Made by a program: the position numbers and the translations under genes. Below are positions 1-6,006 of a stretch of DNA of 6,274 bases, one piece after another (position 1 is the first letter of the stretch; each line of letters starts with the position of its first letter). Where the stretch lies: positions 1 through 6,274 of the forward strand of contig JBDTOI010000224.1 of the NCBI GenBank assembly GCA_039933315.1, written 5' to 3'. Source of the stretch: DASXRU01 sp039933315 (GTDB lineage: Bacteria; Acidobacteriota; Blastocatellia; Pyrinomonadales; Pyrinomonadaceae). Under the pieces are notes generated by a model. That model was not told the DNA's origin. It searched no databases and saw nothing but the letters and a program-made list of their open reading frames with translations.

Positions 1-242
1 ACCCAGTTTCCACCGCTCACGTTTGCCCCGCCAGTTGCACTTGTCAGTTGTCCCGTCGCATAGCTGAATTCCTCCACCAGCAAGCTCGTGTCAGCTTTAG
101 CGCTGCGGTAGAAGAAGACAGCCGTCACAGCTGCGCATACCACTAGCGCAGCGAGGAAGAAACTAATTCTTCTGTTGTTCTTGAGAACGGCTTTAACCAG
201 GCGAACGAACCCGAAGGACGAGTTGGGGGATGGGGGTTTCAT
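1..242 (-). CDS. Exported or membrane-anchored protein, N-terminal fragment
   Basis: The reading frame is open from an ATG at 242-240 to the window edge and gives 80 codons, so only the N-terminus is present. The first 25 residues are polar and basic, ending in KNNRR. Residues 26-45 (ISFFLAALVVCAAVTAVFFY) are strongly hydrophobic, followed by RSAKAD, which could be a signal-peptidase site after SAKA or the end of a membrane anchor. The exported part starts LLVEEFSYATGQLT and continues to a Gly/Asn/Ser-rich stretch ending GGNW. This pattern resembles the start of beta-sandwich domains in large secreted surface proteins of environmental bacteria (family-level impression only). A Shine-Dalgarno sequence, GGAGAG, lies six bases upstream and supports the start. 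It is transcribed away from all other genes in the window. The function is unknown. Confidence 0.8.
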   Translation of the reverse strand, partial: MKPPSPNSSFGFVRLVKAVLKNNRRISFFLAALVVCAAVTAVFFYRSAKADTSLLVEEFSYATGQLTSATGGANVSGGNW

Positions 243-248
243 TTATTA

Positions 249-254
249 CTCTCC
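249..254 (-). promoter_or_regulatory. Ribosome binding site of the minus-strand exported protein
   Basis: Read on the minus strand this is GGAGAG, with a six-base spacer (TAATAA) before the ATG at 242-240. It supports that start codon for the truncated gene. Confidence 0.7.
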
Positions 255-308
255 GAAGGCGATAGGTCACACGCTGGCGCGAGTGTCCTGACATTCCTTA
301 AAGCCGGG

Positions 309-372
309 TAAGGCTCCAAGTTAAATAACCGTTAAGCTACGCTCGTAGAACGGGCGATGGAGCCTTAACGGT
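309..372. promoter_or_regulatory. Leader with two mutually exclusive hairpins
   Basis: Two perfect 9-bp inverted repeats overlap here. TAAGGCTCC (309-317) pairs with GGAGCCTTA (359-367). ACCGTTAAG (328-336) pairs with CTTAACGGT (364-372). The right-hand arms share 364-367, so both stems cannot form fully at once. A small stem, CTACG/CGTAG, sits at 337-348. On the minus strand this lies 67-130 bases upstream of the exported-protein start, where a 5' leader would be. No known riboswitch class was recognised. A regulatory role is inference. Confidence 0.35.
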
Positions 373-610
373 CGTGATGGTGTGACGTTACCTGGTCCGT
401 CTCTAAACACTAACGCAGTTCAATTCCCCTGAATGAGAAAACAGTTATTGGAACTAAAGTATCGAGCTGCCCGGAGGGCTGGTTCACATCCTGTTGTCGA
501 AAGACGGGGGAGACCGTTTCGCAGTTCCTTTTCAGCTGTCTAATGGGACGGGAAGTTAACATGCGCGTTCTGTTTGGTCAATGATTACGCTGATTTCTGG
601 AGCGGTTGGG
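373..610. other. Intergenic stretch with no recognised feature
   Basis: No convincing reading frame with a ribosome binding site, RNA gene or repeat was recognised here. A short GAAAGACGGGGGAGACCG segment around 499-516 is purine-rich but matches nothing I know. Promoters for the diverging genes are presumably in this region or the next gap, but no clear -35/-10 pair could be assigned. Confidence 0.4.
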
Positions 611-635
611 GCGTGGGCAAGCCCATCATTCTGAC
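611..635. repeat. Diverged half-copy of the REP-like repeat at 2330-2475
   Basis: GCGTGGGCAAGCCC at 611-624, continuing to CTGAC at 631-635, lines up without gaps to the repeat arm beginning at 2332. About 20 of 25 positions match. Both carry GGGCAAGCCC followed about six bases later by CTGAC. It has no matching second arm nearby, so it would be a degenerate single arm of the same family. Confidence 0.4.
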
Positions 636-651
636 AGTGCGGTGACATGAG

Positions 652-808
652 GTCAGTACCACCGCGCGGTAGCGGGTGGGTCCATCGAGTGCGGAATACG
701 GATTTCGGATTTCGGATTGAAGTGAGCCAATCCTTCTTCAATCAGCATTCCGCAATCTGAAATCCACAATTGATGGCACCCACCCGCTACCGGCGTGGTG
801 GTACTGAC
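652..808. repeat. MITE-like palindromic element with 30-bp terminal inverted repeats
   Basis: The left end (652-681) starts GTCAGTACCACC and finishes GGTAGCGGGTGGGT. The right end (778-808) is its reverse complement apart from a few changes and one indel in the middle. Weaker symmetry continues outside both ends, to about 642 and 818. Inside, ATTGAAG (716-722) pairs with CTTCAAT (736-742), and GCGGAAT (691-697) pairs with ATTCCGC (747-753). The left half also carries a GATTTCG tandem duplication (701-714). There is no coding capacity. No clear target-site duplication was found, so whether it is a mobile MITE or a static palindromic repeat cannot be decided from one copy. Confidence 0.65.
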
Positions 809-1009
809 TTCATTCCACTGCGTTGACCGCAATGACTCAAGGGGTTGTGAAGTGAAGTAAGTAAACGCCTGCTACGCTGTATATCGTTAAAGGAAATGTT
901 TAATAGTGTGGTAATAGCGCCGGATCGTAACAATTGCCGCGCTCCATAAGTGCATACTCCTGACCTCGGAGAAGCGCCTCCACCGACTCAACTCAGGAAA
1001 GGCTTCCCA
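809..1009. other. Upstream region of the small hypothetical gene
   Basis: No gene or RNA was recognised in this gap. It must carry the promoter of the gene at 1010 unless that starts inside the repeat element. AT-rich candidates such as TGTATAT near 878-884 exist, but no properly spaced -35 box could be assigned. Confidence 0.35.
995..1002 (+). promoter_or_regulatory. Ribosome binding site choosing the start at 1010
   Basis: AGGAAAGG lies seven bases before ATG 1010. The frame is also open upstream to a GTG at 950, but that codon has no Shine-Dalgarno sequence. This site therefore favours 1010 as the start. Confidence 0.65.
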
Positions 1010-1294
1010 ATGATCTCCATGCCAAACGCCATCACAACCGTCGTACCACAGACCCATAAGGCCGAAGCACAACAGGCGATCGATGAACTCTTAAGCGAAC
1101 ACCTAATCCCTTTCAAGTTGAAGGCGAATAAGGTGGCTTGCGAAGATCCCGCCGAGTACACCGTCTGGTTTTTTGATAGCAGATTGCATTCGGTGATTGT
1201 GCCCTGGAACGCGGGCCAGTCATTCAAGGAAAAGGTCCGCGCCGCTGTCCTGGATCGAGTATCAAGATTTCGTCCCCAAAGCGTAGCCGCCTAA
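1010..1294 (+). CDS. Small hypothetical protein, 94 residues
   Basis: The protein starts MISMPNAITT and ends FRPQSVAA. I do not recognise a named family. It has no signal peptide, membrane segment or cysteine cluster. It has one cysteine, in KVACEDPAEYTVWFFDSRLHSV, which looks like two beta strands. That is preceded by a helix (EAQQAIDELLSEHLIPFKL) and followed by a helix (SFKEKVRAAVLDRVSRF), so a small alpha-beta cytoplasmic domain is plausible. The clear ribosome binding site and a balanced amino-acid composition argue that it is a real gene. A second in-frame ATG at 1019 would shorten it by three residues. It stops at the edge of a repeat that separates it from the methyltransferase gene. 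No function is proposed. Confidence 0.65.
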   Translation: MISMPNAITTVVPQTHKAEAQQAIDELLSEHLIPFKLKANKVACEDPAEYTVWFFDSRLHSVIVPWNAGQSFKEKVRAAVLDRVSRFRPQSVAA

Positions 1295-1302
1295 CCCCAG
1301 CA

Positions 1303-1440
1303 ATCCGCAGATTACACAGATTCCGCAGACTAAGAACCAGTGGAAAGAGACAGAAAAGAGAGCTACGTTTTTCCGCTCTAACGCTACTGCGCTCCATTCC
1401 GCTTCTTCTTTTCCCTCTCCCGTCTGCGTAATCTGTGGAT
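1303..1440. repeat. Long inverted-repeat element before the methyltransferase gene
   Basis: The left arm (1303-1330) has a tandem flavour: CCGCAGATTACACAGATT followed by CCGCAGAC. The right arm (1422-1440) begins GTCTGCGTAATCTGTG. Positions 1315-1330 pair with 1422-1437 at 15 of 16 bases, leaving a loop of about 90 bases that is purine-rich on the left and pyrimidine-rich on the right. It begins eight bases after the small gene's stop and ends where the longest methyltransferase frame would begin. It could act as a transcript-end structure, but there is no T-tract. Confidence 0.55.
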
Positions 1441-1486
1441 GCTCTCTCTTGCTCACCTGCCTTCCGCTTGCTATCGTTTGCCGCGG

Positions 1487-2329
1487 ATGACTACCAGCCA
1501 AGCTCTGCGCGCGCCCATACAAACTTTGCCCGCTCTCAATCCGCCGCTCAAGTGGGCCGGTGGCAAGCGCTGGCTGCTGCCGCAGATCGATCCAATCTGG
1601 CGACCCTTTCAGCAATATCGCTACGTGGAACCGTTTTGCGGCGGGCTGGCAGTTGCCCTCGGACTGCGCCCCGAACGGGCCCTGCTGAATGACGCGAACC
1701 CGCACCTGATAAATTTCTATCGCTGGTTGCAGCACGGTCTGGGAATGACTATTGAAATGCGCAATGAAGCGGAGCTTTTCTATGCTCATCGCGACCGCTT
1801 CAACCACTTGATTAACGAAGGCAACTCGGAAACGGCAGAGGCGGCGCAGCTCTTCTACTATTTGAATCGCACCTGTTTTAACGGTCTGTGCCGCTTCAAC
1901 CTCAGCGGCGAATACAACGTGCCGTTCGGGAAGTACAAGACAATTAACTACGCGGCGGACTTTTATGAGTATCGCGAGGGGTTGCGGCCCTGGGCCTTCA
2001 CAACTGTGGACCTAGAGCTGTTGGCCATTGAGCCGGATGATTTCATTTATGCCGACCCGCCCTACGATGTGGAGTTCACCAGCTACAGCGCCGGCGGTTT
2101 TGACTGGGATGATCAGGTGCGTACGGCCGAGTGGCTGGCAAAGCATCCAGGGCCGGTGGTGGTGTCAAATCAGGCGACGCCGCGGATTGTTGAGTTGTAC
2201 CGGCGACTTGGTTTTGAGTTGAAGTTTCTCGATGCGCCCAGAAGGATCAGCTGTACAGGGGATCGCACCGCGGCGCGGGAGGTTTTGGGCTTAAGAGGTT
2301 TCCGAGAGTTGGTAAGCGCGGGCACGTAA
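1487..2329 (+). CDS. D12-class (Dam-like) adenine-N6 DNA methyltransferase
   Basis: This enzyme transfers a methyl group from S-adenosylmethionine to the N6 of adenine in a short DNA target. The 280-residue protein shows the alpha-class order: motif X KWAGGK (residues 22-27), motif I EPFCGG (48-53), an acidic LLND (66-69), a central target-recognition region with NRTCFNGLCRFN (127-138), and catalytic motif IV DPPY (190-193). Length is normal for the MethyltransfD12 family. All key motifs are intact. An upstream ATG at 1439 would add 16 residues, but it sits at the end of a repeat arm and the extra residues resemble nothing; neither start has a good ribosome binding site. No restriction endonuclease lies beside it, so it looks solitary in this window. 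GATC is the target of E. coli Dam, but the target here cannot be read from sequence. Confidence 0.93.
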   Translation: MTTSQALRAPIQTLPALNPPLKWAGGKRWLLPQIDPIWRPFQQYRYVEPFCGGLAVALGLRPERALLNDANPHLINFYRWLQHGLGMTIEMRNEAELFYAHRDRFNHLINEGNSETAEAAQLFYYLNRTCFNGLCRFNLSGEYNVPFGKYKTINYAADFYEYREGLRPWAFTTVDLELLAIEPDDFIYADPPYDVEFTSYSAGGFDWDDQVRTAEWLAKHPGPVVVSNQATPRIVELYRRLGFELKFLDAPRRISCTGDRTAAREVLGLRGFRELVSAGT

Positions 2330-2475
2330 GAGCGGGGGCAAGCCCGCCTTCCTGACTGCAAGTAGGTAGTGTTGAGTCAAACTCCGGACCTTGAGTCTCA
2401 AATTTAGGTGGGAAGCGTTGAATAAAAGTTCAACCGCGAATACTTGCAGTCAGGAAGGCGGGCTTGCCCCCGCTC
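2330..2475. repeat. REP-like element with perfect 35-bp inverted repeats
   Basis: Arm 2330-2364 begins GAGCGGGGGCAAGCCCGCC and arm 2441-2475 is its exact reverse complement. They flank a 76-base centre. Each arm has internal symmetry (GCGGG...CCCGC). The centre holds a further hairpin, GTTGAA-TAAAAG-TTCAAC (2417-2434), and a direct repeat TTGAGTC. It begins immediately after the methyltransferase stop codon. Translating outwards from either arm gives the same peptide, MQSGRRACPRS, a by-product of the symmetry. A long GC-rich stem here would probably affect transcript ends or stability, but no T-tract marks it as a standard terminator. Confidence 0.85.
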
Positions 2476-2482
2476 CTTCACT

Positions 2483-2488
2483 GGGAGA
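2483..2488 (+). promoter_or_regulatory. Ribosome binding site of the DUF885 gene
   Basis: GGGAGA lies nine bases before ATG 2498. It decides against the longer in-frame start (TTG 2444), which lies inside the repeat arm and would place a basic, non-signal sequence ahead of the signal peptide. Confidence 0.75.
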
Positions 2489-2497
2489 AATTCAATA

Positions 2498-4294
2498 ATG
2501 CATAAACCGTCATACCGATTTCTTGCCGCACTGGCCGCAACATTGGTTTTGATGAGCGGTCTAGCGTTCGGCCAAACGCGCGCTCCGCAATCGCCGGCCA
2601 AACAGCTCCAGGCCCTTTTCGATGCCGAGTGGGAATACGATCTACAGCAGAGTCCCACCCGCGCTTCGTCAATGGGCGATCGACGCTGGAACGATCGCTG
2701 GCCTGACCTGAGTCTCGACGCCTTCAGGAAACGCAATGACCACGCTATCGCCGTGGTGAAGCGGCTCGACAAAATCAATCGGGCCCGCTTGTCACCCGCC
2801 GATCAGTTGAATTACGACCTGTTTAGGAACGAGTATGGAGCAGACATTTATCAGTACAGTCTGCAATGGCATCTGGCTCCGCTCAATCAGCGTGGAGGAA
2901 TTCAAACTGAAAACGAACTCGCTGATTCACTGCGGTTTGAGACTGTCAAAGACTATGACGATTGGATCGCGCGGTTGCGTTCCTTTCCCGCCTACATGGA
3001 CCAGACGATGACTCTGATGCGGGAAGGCATGGCCCGTCGCATCGTACTGCCGAAAGTCATAATGCAGCGCGTGCCGGCCCAGATAGACAAGCAGATTGTG
3101 AATAGTCCGCAGGAAAGTCTCTTCTATAAACCTTTCAAACGATTCCCAGCGAACATTCCCATCCCTGAACAAGAACGCCTGATGCGCGAAGCAAGCGCCG
3201 CCATCAATACCGGCGTGGTCCCGGCTTACAAGAGATTCAAACGCTTCTTTGTTGAAGAGTACCTGCCCGCAAGTTTCGACCAGGTGGGCGCGTGGCAGCT
3301 GCCGCATGGCGAAGATATGTATGCGTTCTTCGTGCGCCGTTTCACAACGACTAATCTGACGCCGAAGGAAATCCATGAACGGGGATTGAGCGAAGTCGCA
3401 CGCATCCGGGCCGAGATGCTGAAAATAATAGCGCAGGTAGGCTTTCGCGGTTCATTGCCGGAATTCTTCAAGTTTCTGCGCACCGACAAACGCTTCTACT
3501 ACAAAACTCCCGAGGAACTGTTTGCCGCCTACCAGGCCATGGCCAAGGCCATCGATCCGCATCTGGTTAAGGTTTTCAAGACGCTGCCGCGCACGCCGTA
3601 CGGCGTCGAGCCCATTCCGATGGCCGTGGCGCCTGACACAACCACAGCGTATTACCGCCAGCCTGCCGCGGACGGTTCCCGGGCCGGCACTTACTTTGTG
3701 AATCTTTACAAACCCGAGTCCAGACCGAAGTGGGAGATGATGGCGCTGTCGTTACACGAAGCAGTGCCGGGCCATCATTTGCAGATTGCCCTGGCGCAGG
3801 AACAGGGTAACCTGCCGAACTTCCGTCGCTACGGCAGCTACACTGCTTTTGTCGAAGGCTGGGGGTTGTACGCGGAATCGTTGGGCGAGGAGATGGGTCT
3901 TTACGACGACCCCTACGCGAAATTTGGCCAGCTGACTTACGAGATGTGGCGCGCGGTGCGCCTGGTCGTTGATACCGGCATGCACCAGATGCATTGGACG
4001 CGCCAGCAGGCCATCGACTACTTCATGGAGAACGCGCCGAAGCAGGAGCTGGATATCACCAACGAAATCGATCGCTACATCGCCTGGCCGGGACAGGCGT
4101 TGGCTTACAAAGTTGGGCAGATGAAGATCCAGGAGCTGCGCGCGCGCGCCAAAATGGAACTGGGAGCGAAATTCGATCTGCGCGAGTTTCATGATGTCGT
4201 CCTGCGCTCCGGGGCCGTTCCGCTGTATGTACTGGAGCGCCAGGTGGATCAATGGATAGCTGAAAAGAAAAAAGCAAAGAGTGAGCCACGGTAA
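2498..4294 (+). CDS. Secreted DUF885-family putative zinc peptidase
   Basis: The 598-residue protein begins with a typical signal peptide: basic MHKPSYR, hydrophobic core residues 8-24, and a likely cut after AFG (residue 25). It should act in the periplasm or outside the cell. The mature part matches the DUF885 family over its whole length. The strongest landmarks are HEAVPGHH at 420-427 and FVEGWGLYAE at 451-460. These look like a zincin arrangement: two histidines with a catalytic glutamate, then a downstream glutamate (E453) as third metal ligand. The C-terminal motif FHDVVLRSGAVPLYVLERQV (564-583) is also typical. Many members are annotated as putative peptidases, but the substrate is not established. 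Nothing is truncated and no catalytic residue is missing. It lies 168 bases after the methyltransferase gene, separated by a palindromic element. Confidence 0.93.
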   Translation: MHKPSYRFLAALAATLVLMSGLAFGQTRAPQSPAKQLQALFDAEWEYDLQQSPTRASSMGDRRWNDRWPDLSLDAFRKRNDHAIAVVKRLDKINRARLSPADQLNYDLFRNEYGADIYQYSLQWHLAPLNQRGGIQTENELADSLRFETVKDYDDWIARLRSFPAYMDQTMTLMREGMARRIVLPKVIMQRVPAQIDKQIVNSPQESLFYKPFKRFPANIPIPEQERLMREASAAINTGVVPAYKRFKRFFVEEYLPASFDQVGAWQLPHGEDMYAFFVRRFTTTNLTPKEIHERGLSEVARIRAEMLKIIAQVGFRGSLPEFFKFLRTDKRFYYKTPEELFAAYQAMAKAIDPHLVKVFKTLPRTPYGVEPIPMAVAPDTTTAYYRQPAADGSRAGTYFVNLYKPESRPKWEMMALSLHEAVPGHHLQIALAQEQGNLPNFRRYGSYTAFVEGWGLYAESLGEEMGLYDDPYAKFGQLTYEMWRAVRLVVDTGMHQMHWTRQQAIDYFMENAPKQELDITNEIDRYIAWPGQALAYKVGQMKIQELRARAKMELGAKFDLREFHDVVLRSGAVPLYVLERQVDQWIAEKKKAKSEPR

Positions 4295-4313
4295 CGGCTT
4301 TTGATCAGCATGG

Positions 4314-4365
4314 TTCGTGTTGCTTCGTGAGATTTCGTGTAATTAACTACACGAAGGAACACGAA
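4314..4365. repeat. TTCGTG-phased palindromic repeat between the DUF885 and hutF genes
   Basis: TTCGTG occurs at 4314, 4324 and 4334, exactly ten bases apart. On the right side the reverse complements TACACGAA (4348-4355) and AACACGAA (4358-4365) pair with TTCGTGTA (4334-4341) and TTCGTGTT (4314-4321). The inner stem has a six-base loop, ATTAAC. The middle TTCGTG copy has no partner and bulges out. The stem is followed by GGTTTTT at 4371-4377, which might give weak termination after the DUF885 gene. Confidence 0.6.
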
Positions 4366-4397
4366 ATAAGGGTTTTTGGGCAAAGCCGCGGTGAATA

Positions 4398-5882
4398 TTG
4401 AAGGATCGTAACCAAACAACCTGGCTGCCGGATCTGATTTTTGTTGGAGGTCGCTTTCAGCGGGACCTGGCGGTGGTCTGCGACGACACCGGGCGCATCG
4501 CGCGCCTTGCGCCCGCCGCGGGAGTTGAGAATCCTATTCGCCTAAAAAACCGCGCTCTCCTTCCTGGGCTCATCAACGCTCATTCACATGCCTTTCAAAG
4601 AGTCCTGCGCGGCCGAACGGAATACCGCACGGCAAACCAGACTGACAGTTTCTGGACCTGGCGCGAGATGATGTATGCGGCGGCTGGCCGTCTGAGCCCG
4701 GAAGATATTTATGACGCGAGCCGGATGGCTTTTCTGGAAATGACGCTGGGGGGCATAACTGCGGTAGGCGAGTTTCATTACCTGCATCACTCTCCAGAGG
4801 GGATTCCTTACGACGATCCGAACCTGTTGGCAAAGGAAGTTGTGCGGGCCGCGAACGATGTGGGTCTGAGGATTGCGCTGCTGCGAGTGGCGTACGCGCG
4901 GTCCGGATTTCAAACCGACGCCAATCCGCGGCAGGCACGATTTATGGAAAAGGATCCGGAGAACTATTTGCGAAACCTGGAGGCGCTAAGCAGCAGTCTG
5001 ACCCTCAGGGAGAGGTCCAGGCATTCCGTCGGAGCCCTCCCTGACGGTCGGGCTACTGCCTGGGTCGGGATAGCGCCACATAGTGTGCGCGCGGTGCCGC
5101 TGAACTATCTGCGCGAGATTGTAGGTTATGCGAATGAGCATGGAGTGCCCGTTCACATGCATGTCGCTGAGCAAATGGCTGAAGTCTCATCATGCATTCA
5201 GGAATACGGTCGCAGTCCGGTTGCCCTGCTCGAGACGGAAGGGTTACTCAGCGATCACTTCACTGCCGTGCACGCGATCCATGTGACGAGCAAAGCTATC
5301 GCGGCGCTGGGCCGCAGCGGCGCCATCGTTTGCGCTTGTCCGACCACGGAACGAAACCTGGGGGACGGCATCGTGCCCGCCGATCAGTTCTTCGATCAGG
5401 GGGTACGCGTTTGCCTCGGTACTGATAGCCATGCGCAGATCGATCTGTTTGAGGACGCACGCGAGTTGGAATATCACTTGAGGTTGCAGCGTATGGAGCG
5501 GGCCGTTCTGGACAGGGACCCGACGGTCAGAGAAGGTTCTGTTTCTAATAGTAGCGGAGCCCTCCCTGACGGTCGGGCTTCTGCTTTAGCCGCAAAGCTC
5601 TTCGAATGTGCGACTACTAATGGCGCAAGGAGTATTGGCGCGACAGGTGCGACGCTGGCAGATGGACTACCAGCAGACTTTTTCACGTTGGATCTGGATG
5701 ATCCTTCGATCGCGGGCGCGTCGCCGGATGAACTGATGGCGAGCGTTGTGTTTTCACTTTCGCGAGGTGCTGTTCGCGAAGTGGTGGTCGGTGGGAAGGA
5801 GATTGTCTCCGCCGGCCGGCATCCCGATCAGGAGAAGATTGTGGAGCGCTTCAACGCCTTGCAGCAGAAGCTTTGGAGATAA
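4398..5882 (+). CDS. hutF: Formimidoylglutamate deiminase (HutF-type amidohydrolase) with two inserted repeat peptides
   Basis: HutF hydrolyses N-formimino-L-glutamate to N-formyl-L-glutamate and ammonia, a late step in the five-enzyme route of histidine breakdown in the cytoplasm. The 494-residue product shows the amidohydrolase metal site: HSH (62-64) followed by FQR, HMHVAE (253-258; H255 a likely ligand, E258 likely catalytic), H292 in VHAIH, and GTDSH (D343). DSFWTWREMMY (83-93), GEFHYLHH (124-131), PHSVRAV (227-233) and TERNLGDGI (317-325) are HutF-like and separate it from cytosine or guanine deaminases. Family members are about 450 residues; the extra ~40 are explained by two repeat-encoded inserts at about 202-221 and 375-396. 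The frame opens with TTG at 4398, just after an in-frame TGA (4392-4394), with no well-spaced ribosome binding site, so the start is uncertain. No other hut gene is in view. Confidence 0.9.
   Translation: MKDRNQTTWLPDLIFVGGRFQRDLAVVCDDTGRIARLAPAAGVENPIRLKNRALLPGLINAHSHAFQRVLRGRTEYRTANQTDSFWTWREMMYAAAGRLSPEDIYDASRMAFLEMTLGGITAVGEFHYLHHSPEGIPYDDPNLLAKEVVRAANDVGLRIALLRVAYARSGFQTDANPRQARFMEKDPENYLRNLEALSSSLTLRERSRHSVGALPDGRATAWVGIAPHSVRAVPLNYLREIVGYANEHGVPVHMHVAEQMAEVSSCIQEYGRSPVALLETEGLLSDHFTAVHAIHVTSKAIAALGRSGAIVCACPTTERNLGDGIVPADQFFDQGVRVCLGTDSHAQIDLFEDARELEYHLRLQRMERAVLDRDPTVREGSVSNSSGALPDGRASALAAKLFECATTNGARSIGATGATLADGLPADFFTLDLDDPSIAGASPDELMASVVFSLSRGAVREVVVGGKEIVSAGRHPDQEKIVERFNALQQKLWR
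5001..5059 (+). repeat. Palindromic repeat inside hutF, copy 1
   Basis: The left arm 5001-5018 (ACCCTCAGGGAGAGGTCC) pairs with the right arm 5031-5048 (GGAGCCCTCCCTGACGGT) at 15 of 18 positions, around a 12-base loop. Positions 5030-5054 are identical to 5555-5579 in copy 2, and CTGC follows in both after one differing base. It is translated in frame as TLRERS, a short linker, then GALPDGRA (residues 202-219). It sits between NYLRNLEAL and the VGIAPHSVRAV motif. Confidence 0.8.
5519..5584 (+). repeat. Palindromic repeat inside hutF, copy 2
   Basis: The left arm 5519-5540 (starts CCCGACGGTCAGAGAAGG) pairs with the right arm 5556-5577 (ends CCCTGACGGTCGGG) at 17 of 22 positions, around a 15-base loop. 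The loop is exactly three bases longer than in copy 1, so the frame is the same. It is read as PTVREGS, a linker SNSS, then GALPDGRA (residues 375-394). PTVREGS is also what the right arm encodes when read on the opposite strand, which confirms the palindromic origin. Confidence 0.8.
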
Positions 5883-6006
5883 CTTCAGAGCGGGCTCTTT
5901 GCGCCTTCTGGTTTTCCTTTCTTAGCGCCTTCTTAGGAAACTTTTGCGTAACTTGTTTATTCCAGGTGTTATTTTCATCGGCCTATATACTCGTCGCAGG
6001 CCCGGA
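5883..6006. other. Downstream flank of hutF with no recognised gene
   Basis: A GC-poorer stretch follows the hutF stop. It contains two related segments, TTTGCGCCTTCT (5898-5909) and TTAGCGCCTTCTTAGG (5922-5937), that may be remnants of a short repeat. An open frame runs through it into the palindrome below, but it overlaps the hutF end, lacks a ribosome binding site, and its later part is repeat sequence. No terminator with a T-tract was found. Confidence 0.4.

Noticed and set aside
556..741. 61-codon minus-strand open frame in the left gap
   Set aside because: It is made largely from the inverted-repeat element and the diverged repeat arm and has no ribosome binding site or family resemblance.
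1439..1486. Longer methyltransferase start at ATG 1439
   Set aside because: The codon falls at the end of a repeat arm, and the 16 extra residues precede the usual short lead to motif X. It is not excluded, since the start at 1487 also lacks a clear ribosome binding site.
1262..1807. 181-codon minus-strand open frame
   Set aside because: It runs antisense to the methyltransferase gene and through the repeat at 1303-1440, with no recognisable domain.
2444..2497. N-terminal extension of the DUF885 protein from TTG 2444
   Set aside because: It lies in the inverted-repeat arm, encodes the same MQSGRRACPRS read out of the opposite arm, and would bury the signal peptide. ATG 2498 has a ribosome binding site.
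3752..4252. 166-codon minus-strand open frame
   Set aside because: It is antisense to the conserved zinc-site and C-terminal regions of the DUF885 gene, whose motifs show which strand is coding.
5001..5584. hutF as a frameshifted or broken gene because of the repeats
   Set aside because: The frame is continuous through both inserts, and all expected metal and catalytic motifs are present before, between and after them.
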